Assembly: GCA_034508935.3 (NCBI GenBank)
Contig: CM067445.1
Coordinates: 80,205,348 to 80,269,347 of the forward strand
Length of the DNA: 64,000 nt
Direction of reading: 5' to 3'
From: Berghia stephanieae
Taxonomy: Eukaryota > Mollusca > Gastropoda > Nudibranchia > Aeolidiidae
Positions 21,385-31,004 of the stretch are shown in pieces (positions within the stretch are counted from its first letter, which is position 1; each line of letters begins with the position of its first letter). Made by a program: the position numbers and the translations under genes. Below the pieces are notes generated by a model, which saw nothing but the letters and a program-made list of their open reading frames with translations, made no database searches and had not been told where the DNA came from.

Positions 21385-21770
21385 GCTCTCCAAATGATAT
21401 GCAGAATAATAAATGTTATTGATGACGAAACATGCAAAACACTTATCCATGCCTTTGTTAACAGCCGCTTGGATTATCGTAACTCTCTGCTGTACGCCTA
21501 CCAGAAACCTCGCTGAACAGACGATGCAAAACAAAGCTGCCCGTATAGTTACAAGGACAAAGCCTTGGGACCATATAAAACACCGGTCCTTAAGTCACTA
21601 CAATGGCTTCCAATAGAGAAAATAATAATATACAAAATCGCATGTTTTGCTTACAATTGCCTTCACCATACATCACCTGAATACCTTGAATGCCTTGTGA
21701 GGGAATATAGACGGGATCGATCTCTGCGTTAATGTAGAAAAACATCCCAAGAACAAAGTTTGCTTAGCGG
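21385..21770 (+). mobile_element. L2/CR1-type LINE fragment
   Basis: Frames read CKTLIHAFVNSRLDY, MQNKAARIVTR and LQWLPIEKIIIYKI followed by SPEYLECLV, the familiar order of an L2/CR1 reverse transcriptase C-terminal region. The pieces are not in one frame, so the copy is broken. Confidence 0.75.
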
Positions 21771-21829
21771 GCTAACCTTAATGGTGGAAAGTCTGAGTGG
21801 TAGAATTTATTGAGAACTAATCATTAAAA

Positions 21830-21885
21830 TGGCTGTCTAAAAAAATAATAAAGAGCTGAGTGACGTCATTTTCGTCCCATATATG
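21830..21885. repeat. M11 fragment
   Basis: ATGGCTGTCTAAAAAAATAA and GAGCTGAGTGACGTCATTTT match the M11 segment of the 16391 duplication. Confidence 0.5.
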
Positions 21886-21911
21886 GGAGCAGCGTGGTAC
21901 CGAGTTTGATC

Positions 21912-22148
21912 GTCGCCATCGTTATGTTTTTGCCTGACACTGAAATCCAAAAGGACTGGCAGTTTGACGTCATTATTTGGTTTTTGCACCGCCTAGTGAG
22001 TTCTCGTCAGTATAGCTCATGGAAACAAGTTGTTTCATTGGTTGAACTATTGAATACAACTCACGATTTGTTTTCTTTTGTGGCAAAGACTGGCATTTTG
22101 ACGTCATTTTTTGGTCAGTGTCGGGGCTATAACTTTACGAAGGCCACG
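21912..22148. mobile_element. M6 MITE with 8-bp target duplication
   Basis: Flanked by GTTTGATC at 21904-21911 and 22149-22156. Ends are loosely inverted (GTCGCCATCGTTATG versus the reverse of CTTTACGAAGGCCACG) and inner blocks GACTGGCAGTTTGACGTCAT and GGCATTTTGACGTCATTTTT face each other. An 8-bp duplication fits hAT-type transposition. Confidence 0.72.
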
Positions 22149-22276
22149 GTTTGATCACACGTCGCTGTGCTTTGCGGCCTTGAGCAAGTCACCTTCTCCG
22201 AGCTCAAATTGCGGCGCTGCACTGCGGCTGACTAGATTTATTCCAGTCTTCCCTTGGAAAAGACCCTTAAGTAAAA

Positions 22277-22501
22277 TGTGACCCTTCGCCTCAAAACGGT
22301 TGGTTAAGATTTTGAAAATTCAATTTATAGCCAGAAATATCAGACTTGTGTTGAGTTTATATGTTTTATTGAGGAGATTGGATACCATATTTTAAGATGA
22401 TAATGCCAACAATTTATATTTTTGACCAGTTTAACATTTAATTCGGCTTCTAGGCATAAGGTTCTTTCCAACATAATACCGTTTTGAGACGATGTGTCAC
22501 A
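22277..22501. mobile_element. M5 MITE inside SINE-B
   Basis: TGTGACCCTTCGCCTCAAAA to ACCGTTTTGAGACGATGTGT CACA, 225 bp. Confidence 0.83.
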
Positions 22502-22570
22502 AATGTTCCCTATGGGATTAATAAAGGAATTTTTTTTCCCCTAATTTTACTCATAAACGAAAATACCTGA

Positions 22571-22698
22571 AATTGAGCTTTTATATAGCCCAATATCCAC
22601 TACAAGTGCTCAAAGCGCTTTACAAAGGGTCCATAACCAACAGCAACATGTAGCATGTACAACGAGACATGACGCCTGTTAGGCGATATTGCAATTTT
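22571..22698 (-). repeat. SINE-A 3' half
   Basis: GAGCTTTTATATAGCCCAAT to GTTAGGCGATATTGCAAT. Confidence 0.78.
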
Positions 22699-23203
22699 TA
22701 AGTGGTCTAATGGTATACAATCGCTTTGGGAACGGAAGGTCCTGGATTCGAGCCTCGCTCGGGGAATAATTGTGTCCTTGTAAAAGGCCCTTTACTCAAC
22801 GTTGTCTCTGTCCGAAAAAAATTTTTAATGTCGCCTAACAGGCGTCATGTCACGTCCTAAATATTAAGTGTTGCTGTTGGCCAGGGACCCCTTGTAAGGC
22901 GCTTTAATCACGATTAACTCTCTCCTTACCAGCCATATTCAAGATTTCCCCAAAACTTCTCACCCAACTAACACAAAAGAATATTTTTTATCACTCAAAC
23001 ACAATAGCAATAAGTTCTTGCGATACATAATTTCTTTAGCAAAACATGTTCTACAACACACTGTTCATTTTATTTAAATGTTATGATGTACTAGAGAAAT
23101 TTGAATAAGAAAAATGTTGGTTGTATCGTAACGAATGTGACGATTTTCCTATAGTTTGTAAGGAGAGGGTTAATGGATATTGCACTATATTAAAGCTCAA
23201 TTA
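22695..23203 (+). repeat. SINE-A split by M4
   Basis: Head GTGGTCTAATGGTATACAAT through GGCGCTTTAATCACGA, then M4, then TGGATATTGCACTATATTAA AGCTCAATT. Confidence 0.83.
22914..23173. mobile_element. M4 MITE in SINE-A tail (orientation 2)
   Basis: TTAACTCTCTCCTTACCAGC to GTAAGGAGAGGGTTAA. Same SINE position as the insertion at 15584 but opposite orientation, so an independent event. Confidence 0.88.
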
Positions 23204-23342
23204 TTTTTTCAATATTATCAATCTGGCGATAAATATTCAATGCTACACTCCATGCAGTCTATAAATAAAACAAAAATGTCCTTGCAATTAGCAAAGAAGA
23301 TTTTATTCTTTGGTCATTTTTACAGGAAATATGCCATTACCA

Positions 23343-23477
<135 letters not shown>

Positions 23478-23537
23478 TACGAGTAAAAGTGTACAATCAT
23501 GACAAGAATAATGGACATTCATCAAGATTCTAATTCA

Positions 23538-23830
23538 CCAGTAGATTTTTGACCAATCAAACCATGGGATTTGTGACACACACTTCACCTTGCTCGGACA
23601 AACATAGCTAGTTGGCTATTTATAAACATAAAAGTGAATGAATTAAACCTTTCTCGGGTAATTATTATTGTTTTCATACCGCCAAATGGGTGACGAGATA
23701 GTTATCTGACGATTTTCTCGATCATATTATAAACGTTTAAACTTACACACAAATTTATGTTTTCATCAAGCTGTAGAACAGTGGATATTTTACTTGGACA
23801 CATACCATCGATATTATGTTAACGGTGGCT
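23538..23830. repeat. Dispersed repeat R13
   Basis: AGTAGATTTTTGACCAATCA, GGGATTTGTGACACACACTT, ATTTTCTCGATCATATTATA and ATATTTTACTTGGACACATA recur in order at 54510-55015 and partly at 62412-62500 and 63330-63480. Confidence 0.65.
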
Positions 23831-23894
23831 TCGCATGATTTCACAAAGAGGAACACACTCAAAGGGAGTTTAATCCTCCCTTTATAGACCTGAT

Positions 23895-24130
23895 ATATAC
23901 TGACTTGACTTACTTGACTTAGATGCCTTTCGCGTCTCAACCGAAAGATCGGGTCGCCTTGGCTGTTTCCAGTATTTCCTGTGTGAGGTGTCTCCAATAT
24001 TGCCGGTCCTCTGCTAGGCTTCTCAGATTTCAAGGTCCCCTGCCGTTATGAGACTAATGCTTTGTCCAAGTGTTGTGAGGTTTTTGTTTAGGATCACAGG
24101 GAGTGTTGTGATCGGTCTTCCTCTGATAAT
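23895..24130 (-). mobile_element. RTE-type LINE 3' end
   Basis: The minus strand holds pieces GRPITTLPVILNKNL and EDRQYWRHLT, in the order expected for an RTE C-terminus, ending in a degenerate (AAGTC)n tail at about 23900-23920. Confidence 0.55.
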
Positions 24131-24303
24131 TGTTTTATAATTTTATAGACCTCCGCTCCTGGCAGATTAGTATTCAGTTTGAAATGAAACAAAATGATAT
24201 TACATAATTAATGATGGCGGACAGGAAAGTTTGAATGAGATTAAGGCATTTATAGTATATGACAGTGACATTGTGATATATACATGCAGTTTACACATAT
24301 ACC

Positions 24304-24307
<4 letters not shown>

Positions 24308-24357
<50 letters not shown>

Positions 24358-24396
24358 GATATGAATGTAGGCTATATATATACATTTATATTATAT

Positions 24397-24470
<74 letters not shown>
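24308..24470 (+). repeat. (TA)n microsatellite, two blocks
   Basis: Blocks at 24308-24348 and 24411-24470 separated by a TA-rich interval. Confidence 0.93.
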
Positions 24471-24474
<4 letters not shown>

Positions 24475-24693
24475 AACACATTCATTGCCAGAAGAAAACA
24501 GTGGAAAAATTCTGACGATGTTTTAACCCAAGTTACATTCAAAAACATTCAAAATGTCACAAGCAACAAGGACGAAATCATACGTTTTTATTTTCCAACT
24601 TTATCTAAAAACCCCTTGGTCACACCAAAGCCGTTCAAAAATCAGGGTTAGAGTGGAGACAATAAGCGTTATCCTCTTATCATCGAGGACTAT

Positions 24694-24720
24694 ATTATAC
24701 AGCGTGAAACGGACAATAGC
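24694..24720 (-). repeat. SINE-C remnant beside M3
   Basis: GCGTGAAACGGACAATAGCA is the reverse of the SINE-C segment that M3 also interrupts at 7202. Confidence 0.5.
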
Positions 24721-25023
24721 AATACGCTTCAACAGTCGTAACGTCACTTCCCTCGTAATGACGCATGGTAACTTAGTAACTGGCTCTAAACTATCGGGAC
24801 AATTACGGACTCTCTTATGAAATATTTCTCCGACGAGCATAAAAGCGTATCCAGAGGGAAAAAAACCCATTATAAATCTGATCATATTTTGACTTTTACA
24901 CATTCTGATCACAAGACATTTGAAAAGTTCTAGCCAGCATGAAGAATAAATAGTACCAATTTTCTTTGTTTAGAACCACGATGGCCGCCGTTGCTGGGCG
25001 ACGTGACATCAGACTATTGAATT
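24719..25023 (+). mobile_element. M3 MITE
   Basis: CTTCAACAGTCGTAACGTCA to GACATCAGACTATTGAATTC; almost the same sequence as the 7202 copy. Confidence 0.85.
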
Positions 25024-25033
25024 CAATTGTTAA

Positions 25034-25305
25034 ATGTACTCAAAGCGCTTCAAAAGAGGTCCCAATCCAACAGCAACTCTTAACATATAGGACGAGCCAT
25101 GACGCCTGACAGTCAATATTACAATTCTTTCCGATAACGCTGTCATGGGCTATGTACTCATTTTGCACCCGAGTACGGTGAAAGATTGTGAGTAAAAGAG
25201 TCTTTTCCAATGACTCAACTATGCGCAACTCAGAGAGGATTTCGAACCCTGGACCTCCTATCTGAAGGTGAATGCCATACCATAAGACCACATAGCCACA
25301 CAAAA
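25034..25305 (-). repeat. SINE-A copy, reverse
   Basis: CTCAAAGCGCTTCAAAAGAG through GAAAGATTGTGAGTAAAAGA to the head AAGACCACATAGCCACAC. Confidence 0.8.
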
Positions 25306-25429
25306 TCTTGCCTTGTCATAAAATTCAAGCATTATATGGTCAGGGCCGGATAGGTGACAGTGAACGTGGATAATTTCTGCAACCCACGTTGTATCCTTGG
25401 GTAAGACACCTCAGTCCAATCTTTGGGAT

Positions 25430-25562
25430 TTTTTGACAAGCCTTGGGGTCATGTTAATTGATCGATATTTAACTAGTTATCTGTGGTACTCTGGAAAATC
25501 CAGGATTTAAAAATGTTGGTAAAAAAAATGCGTTCTTCAAAAATCGATCGATTTAAATGACA
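25430..25562. repeat. M9-family copy
   Basis: CTTGGGGTCATGTTAATTGA and GATCGATTTAAATGACAC; ends at the start of the TAA array. Confidence 0.5.
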
Positions 25563-25577
25563 CAGATAAGAGAGTTA

Positions 25578-25864
<287 letters not shown>

Positions 25865-25944
25865 GCAATTTGTCATTTAGTTACACTTTTTATAACGTTA
25901 TATGATAACTATTACATTGAACAGATATTTCACTCCTACTTATT

Positions 25945-26060
25945 TGGCCATTTAATTCGATCAATATCTGAAGGACGAGATTTCTTGCCAACTTTTTAAA
26001 TACATGGTTTTCCACAGTTAAATGCTTGAAGGATGGGATTATTCGCCAAAAGTTTTAAAA
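25945..26060. repeat. M9-family fragments
   Basis: Two successive arms: TTTAATTCGATCAATATCTG AAGGACGAG and GCTTGAAGGATGGGATTATT. Confidence 0.45.
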
Positions 26061-26428
26061 TATATTTTGTCAGAGGACGGCTATAAAAAAAAATAATATA
26101 AGGGTTCCAAAAGGTACTTTCTCATCTGAAATTATTATGTCTGCTGTAGCTTAAGGCTGCGAACTGAGTGCATTCAATTTCCACTCCAGTCCGTCTTGCC
26201 CTCCATTTGACCTTTCCTCTCAGTCGGTCTCTTATTTTCTCGTAACAAAGTGAGTGCATCTCACTCGTTTTAGATGCCGAACCGTACAGGAATCGAACGC
26301 GAACGTTTTATCCGGGAATTAAAATTTATTTCAATTTGCTACCAAGTGAAACAACGACAAGAAGTTTCTTTGCTATTGTTTTTAGAACACATTTGGATGA
26401 TTAGTTCTCACTAATGTTTGAATAGTAA

Positions 26429-26620
26429 TATAGATAGAATGCGCTTGGCCAAGGAGTTCACAACATTGCCATCCGGAAGTATAACGGACCAACACACAAA
26501 CACTGTGTAACCATGAACTTTTATAGTCTGGTTCATACAGTTTAGTGAGAACAATTCACAAACGCGGATGGCAAAAACAATAACAAAGGCCTGAGTGACG
26601 TCATCTTCGAACTATCTATA
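26429..26620. mobile_element. M2 MITE, young subfamily (cluster copy 1)
   Basis: TATAGATAGAATGCGCTTGG to CTTCGAACTATCTATA, flanked by TA. Confidence 0.88.
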
Positions 26621-26690
26621 AACGTTTTAGGTTACACGTACTTTTGTTTGATATGTGTCATGTGTTTGTTGTGAGTTAACTACATAAATA

Positions 26691-26882
26691 TATAGATAGA
26701 ATGCGCTTGGCCAAGGAGTTCACAACATTGCCATCCGGAAGTATAACGGACCAACACACAAACTCTGTGTAACCATGAACTTTTATAGTCTGGTTAATAC
26801 AGTTTAGTGAGAACAACTCACAAACGCGGATGGCAAAAACAATAACAAAGGCCTGAGTGACGTCATCTGCATACTATCTATA
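26691..26882. mobile_element. M2 MITE, young subfamily (cluster copy 2)
   Basis: Same orientation as and nearly identical to copy 1, 70 bp away; ends CATACTATCTATA. Confidence 0.88.
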
Positions 26883-27050
26883 GGTCAATCAGGTCTTTGT
26901 TATTGTTTTTTGCCATCCGCGTTTATGAGTAATGCTCACTGAACTGTATTAACCCGACTATAAACGTACATGGATACACACAGTTTTGTGTGTTGATCCG
27001 TTCTACTTGGCAATGTTATGAGCTTCTTAGGCAAGCGCATACTATCTATA
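26883..27050. mobile_element. M2 MITE, older subfamily, reverse (cluster copy 3)
   Basis: AGGTCTTTGTTATTGTTTTT to AGCGCATACTATCTATA. Carries the older-subfamily variants TAATGCTCACTGAACTGTAT. Confidence 0.82.
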
Positions 27051-27250
27051 GATGCGCTTGGCAAAGAAGCTCATAACCTTACCATCCGGAAGTATAAGGG
27101 ACCAACACACAAAACTGTGTGTATCCAAGAACGTTTATAGTCGGGTTAATACAGTTCAGTGAGCATTACTCATAAACGCGGATGGCAAAAAAAAAACAAA
27201 AACAAAAAAAAAAACAAAAAAAACAATAACAATGACTTCGAACGATCTAT
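27046..27250. mobile_element. M2 MITE, older subfamily (cluster copy 4)
   Basis: TATAGATGCGCTTGGCAAAG to CGAACGATCTATGG, with an A-rich expansion near 27187-27225. Copies 3 and 4 are inverted relative to each other and share the junction. Confidence 0.8.
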
Positions 27251-27522
27251 GGCGTCAATGACACACGAATTATTCACGTACAGGAGAGGAAATTGATTGC
27301 ACTCAGTTTACAGCCTGACCAGTGTTGCTCATTACCCGATGTTCATGTATTTCTTTTGGAAAGCCAGTCTTGATCACGTATTACCCGAGGCCGGGACAAA
27401 AGATTGTCGTTGTGTCGAATGTGACGGAAACAAAAAGTTAGGGTTTTTAATTTTGTTATTAATTTATGGAATACTTGTGAATCACATACCAAAATACTTG
27501 TTTTGATTATTTTTCTGTTTCA
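27251..27522. other. No recognisable feature
   Basis: Unique sequence; a 69-codon frame at 27297-27506 has no recognisable content. Confidence 0.35.
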
Positions 27523-27800
27523 ATTGGATTCAATAGTCTGATGTCACGTCGACCAGCAAAGGCGGAAATCGTGGTCCTAAACAAAGAAAATCTGTACTTT
27601 TTATTTTTCATGCTGACTAGAACTTTTCATATGTCTTGTGATCAGAATGTGTAAAAGTCAAAACATGATCAGATTTATAATGTTTTTCCCTCTGGATACG
27701 CTTTTATGCTCGTTGTAGAAATACTTCATAAGGGCGTCCGCCAATGTTCCGATAGTTTAGAGCCAGTTACCATGCGTCTTTACGACTATTGAAACGTATT
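27523..27800 (-). mobile_element. M3 MITE
   Basis: GATTCAATAGTCTGATGTCA to ACGACTATTGAAACG; a deletion removes part of the TCATTACGAGG segment. Confidence 0.78.
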
Positions 27801-27811
27801 ACTGTTCTCCA

Positions 27812-27920
27812 TAGAATCACCATATGGTGCCCTTTGTATAGAATCGCCTTATAGTGCTGCTGTTATAGAATCTCCTTGTAGTGCCGTTGAATATATATTC
27901 GCCTTATAGTGCCACTGCTA
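27812..27920 (+). repeat. 27-bp minisatellite, 4 units
   Basis: TAGAATCGCCTTATAGTGCT-type units begin at 27812, 27839, 27866 and about 27893. The last leads straight into the AT array. Confidence 0.88.
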
Positions 27921-27922
27921 TA

Positions 27923-28037
<115 letters not shown>

Positions 28038-28089
28038 GCCATATGCAAAAGTAAGTTCACAAACTTTCCTCCTTTATATCTTTGACACA

Positions 28090-28470
28090 ATCCAAGGATA
28101 ACGTTGTGGCATACATAATTTAAAAGATTAATTAATTACCCAGCTCACGAATTTGTTTATTTTTCTATCTTCCCCCATCTCAAACAACGGATGAAATGCT
28201 CAGAATTTGAAACAAGGAAATTTTGACTTTGCAAAAAATATACACGAGTAGGAATGTAATGGAAAGCGATGCCCAGCGATGAGAGTGTACTCAGCAAGAA
28301 AATGTTATTATATTCAGCTTAGAAAAATGGGATGAGGGTATGTGGTAGTTTGGGGTGGAATTTTCGTTATTATTCTTCTTCAAAGAAAATGAAATCATAA
28401 CACTTTTTATGCTTGGCAAGGCACCATGGCAAGGGACTCGAATTATTCTTGTTAGGAAATAATCATTTTA
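28090..28470. other. No recognisable feature
   Basis: Unique AT-rich sequence. Confidence 0.35.
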
Positions 28471-28472
28471 AC

Positions 28473-28768
28473 GGCTATGTGGTCTTGTGGTATGACACTC
28501 GCTTTCGGATCGGATGGTCCTGGGTTCGAGCCTCACTCGGCGCATAGTTGAGTCATTGGAGAAGGCTCATTACTCACATTCTCTCACCGTACTCATGTGT
28601 AAAATGAGTACCTGGCCGTTAACAGCGTTTTCTCTGTTCGTAAAAAATTGTAATATCCCCTAACATGCGTCATGTCCCGTCCTAAATGTGAAATGTTGCT
28701 GTTGAACAGAGACCCCTTGTAAAGGGCTTTGAGCACAATTAGTGGATATTGCGCTATATAAAGCTAAA
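28473..28768 (+). repeat. SINE-A copy, full length
   Basis: GGCTATGTGGTCTTGTGGTA, GGGTTCGAGCCTCACTCGGC, GTAATATCCCCTAACATGCG, tail TTTGAGCACAATTAGTGG and GCGCTATATAAAGCT. A good reference copy. Confidence 0.87.
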
Positions 28769-29064
28769 AAAACAACTCAATCTATTGAACGATTCATTAA
28801 ATCCTCGTAAAGGCGGGTAATTTCCCTGAATTGAGTTGAAGGAGGGGGTGTAAATAAAGTTGTGTCAATTTGCAGACTCAATTTTTTTATGTCAAATCTT
28901 AAACTTTCAATATCCTTATATGCAGGGAGTTTCGATGAAAATACATTGGATAATGAAAATAATGAGCTTTCCTTGATGTATAACAAATGATAATAATTAT
29001 TATTTTGTATCCAAATATTATGAGTGTTTAAACGAGTGTGAACTTATATATTATACTTGCATAT

Positions 29065-29068
<4 letters not shown>

Positions 29069-29119
<51 letters not shown>

Positions 29120-29138
29120 CATATATATATATATACAC

Positions 29139-29199
<61 letters not shown>

Positions 29200-29234
29200 A
29201 TGTAAATTTTCACTCATATATATGAGTATATATA

Positions 29235-29314
<80 letters not shown>
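29069..29314 (+). repeat. (AT)n microsatellite, interrupted
   Basis: AT tracts around a short TAATGTAAATTTTCACTCA insert at 29199-29217 that repeats the outer end of the palindrome just to the right. Confidence 0.93.
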
Positions 29315-29318
<4 letters not shown>

Positions 29319-29404
29319 GTAAATTTTCACTCACATTTTTTGCCGAGACGACTCGTTTCTGTACGAGTCGTCTCGGCAAAAAATGTGAGTGAAAATTTAC
29401 ATTA
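29315..29404. repeat. Perfect palindrome, 42-bp arms
   Basis: Arms 29315-29356 and 29363-29404 are exact reverse complements around the loop TTCTGT. The outer arm is AT-rich; the inner arm (CCGAGACGACTCG) is GC-rich. It abuts the AT array. Confidence 0.95.
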
Positions 29405-29799
29405 CATATTAGCTCTAACCACCATTATCGAGCACTTTCGTACCTACAAGTACCCACCAACACTCATAAATAAATATATATATATATAAGGTGCGAAACT
29501 GGAAATAAGTTGAAAAAGTTTTAAGGCCTATATTCACTAGACTATAAATGTTGCAATTCTTAACTGTTACCACAATCACACTCAAATATTGAGATTTCTT
29601 TATTTTGAAAAACATCAACTCTGCCACTAGCATTGTTTCATTCAACGCATCGCTAGTAATTTGTTATTACGAAGGATTTAGACGTAATTTTCGAATTTTG
29701 ATGTCATCGAGAGATCTTGCATTTTGATTTATGACTATGTGTAGTCTTGTGGCCCGTGATCCTATTGATTTTCGTATGTTTTAATATCGAATTGACTAT

Positions 29800-30038
29800 T
29801 TAACTCTCTCCTTACCAGTTGTTTTTAGAATTCACTCCCATCCAACACAAGAATAGACCTTTCTGACTCAAACAAAAAGTAGCAAGTGAGCTCTATAACA
29901 CAGTGTTTAGTATTTATAGCTGTAATCCAAACATTTCTTTAGATTTTGTGATGTACAAGAGAAATCAGAATGAGAAAATTGTCTGTTGCATCGTAACGAA
30001 TGTGACGATTTTCCTATGGGTGGTAAGGAGAAGGTTAA
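29800..30038. mobile_element. M4 MITE
   Basis: TTAACTCTCTCCTTACCAGT to GGTGGTAAGGAGAAGGTTAA with TTAA on both sides; internal part shortened. Confidence 0.82.
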
Positions 30039-30440
30039 ACCCTGCTTCTGTGTAAAACTTTATCCAACTCGCATAGATCATGTTGTTGGACATCATTGCA
30101 TCAGACACTTTAGTCCATTGGATCAAGCCAAGAATTATTTGGAGACCATTAGGCTTTAGAAATATATTAAATATGATTTTTGCTTGTATGAAGACAGTGT
30201 AACATTGTAAGACGATTACTGATTTATTTCTCATCAAGACGGGGGATCTTCCTATATTAGTCATCCCGCAGTTCGAGGTTTAGAAACCCTTTATATCGTG
30301 TATTTAATACGACTTTGGTCTAACCGGCATATCTAGGTCTTAACCAATTGAGGATTTTAAAAATCAAACTTAGCAGATGGATACTAATAAATTAAGTTTT
30401 CGTTCTTGTTGCTTGTAAATGTTCAATTTGTATTGTAACA
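30039..30440. other. No recognisable feature
   Basis: Unique, non-coding as far as can be seen. Confidence 0.35.
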
Positions 30441-30441
30441 A

Positions 30442-30447
<6 letters not shown>

Positions 30448-30509
<62 letters not shown>

Positions 30510-30545
30510 TCTATCTATCTCTCTATCTATCTATCTCTTTCTCTC

Positions 30546-30640
<95 letters not shown>

Positions 30641-30645
30641 ATATA
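30448..30645 (+). repeat. (TC)n then (TA)n compound microsatellite
   Basis: TC tract to about 30582 followed by TA to 30645. Confidence 0.95.
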
Positions 30646-30731
30646 TTATTTTATTTTTTTTTTCCAAGTATAAGTATGATCAACTTCTACAATATTGTTT
30701 CGAGCATTCACTCTCATCAGCAAAGTATAAG

Positions 30732-30736
<5 letters not shown>

Positions 30737-30800
<64 letters not shown>
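30737..30800 (+). repeat. (AT)n microsatellite
   Basis: About 64 bp; lies roughly 200 bp past the receptor stop codon, in its likely 3' untranslated side. Confidence 0.93.
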
Positions 30801-30803
<3 letters not shown>

Positions 30804-30823
30804 ACCCTACATAAAAGGTGACA

Positions 30824-30829
30824 TTTATT
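30824..30829 (-). promoter_or_regulatory. Possible polyadenylation signal of the receptor gene
   Basis: AATAAA on the minus strand 175 bp past the stop codon. Sequence match only. Confidence 0.3.
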
Positions 30830-31004
30830 CTTGTAGAGTGAACTTAAGAGTGAGGTCACTAGGTGTCCGAAAACTTAAATCAGATGACATGTCTAAAACG
30901 GCATCAATAGATAATAATGTCTCCAGATAACGGCCAACCGGTCACTACTTCGCAACAATGTATCTACTATCTACGTGAGGGATCAAGCTCCCCCTTTGCC
31001 GTAG

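Larger units (their letters stand above)
21888..22535 (+). repeat. SINE-B split by M6 and M5
   Basis: Three SINE-B pieces in order: a damaged head to GAGTTTGATC (21911), the middle from TTTGATCACACGTCGCTGTG to CCCTTGGAAAAGACCC, and the end TTCCCTATGGGATTAATAAA. Two MITEs occupy the gaps. Confidence 0.78.
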
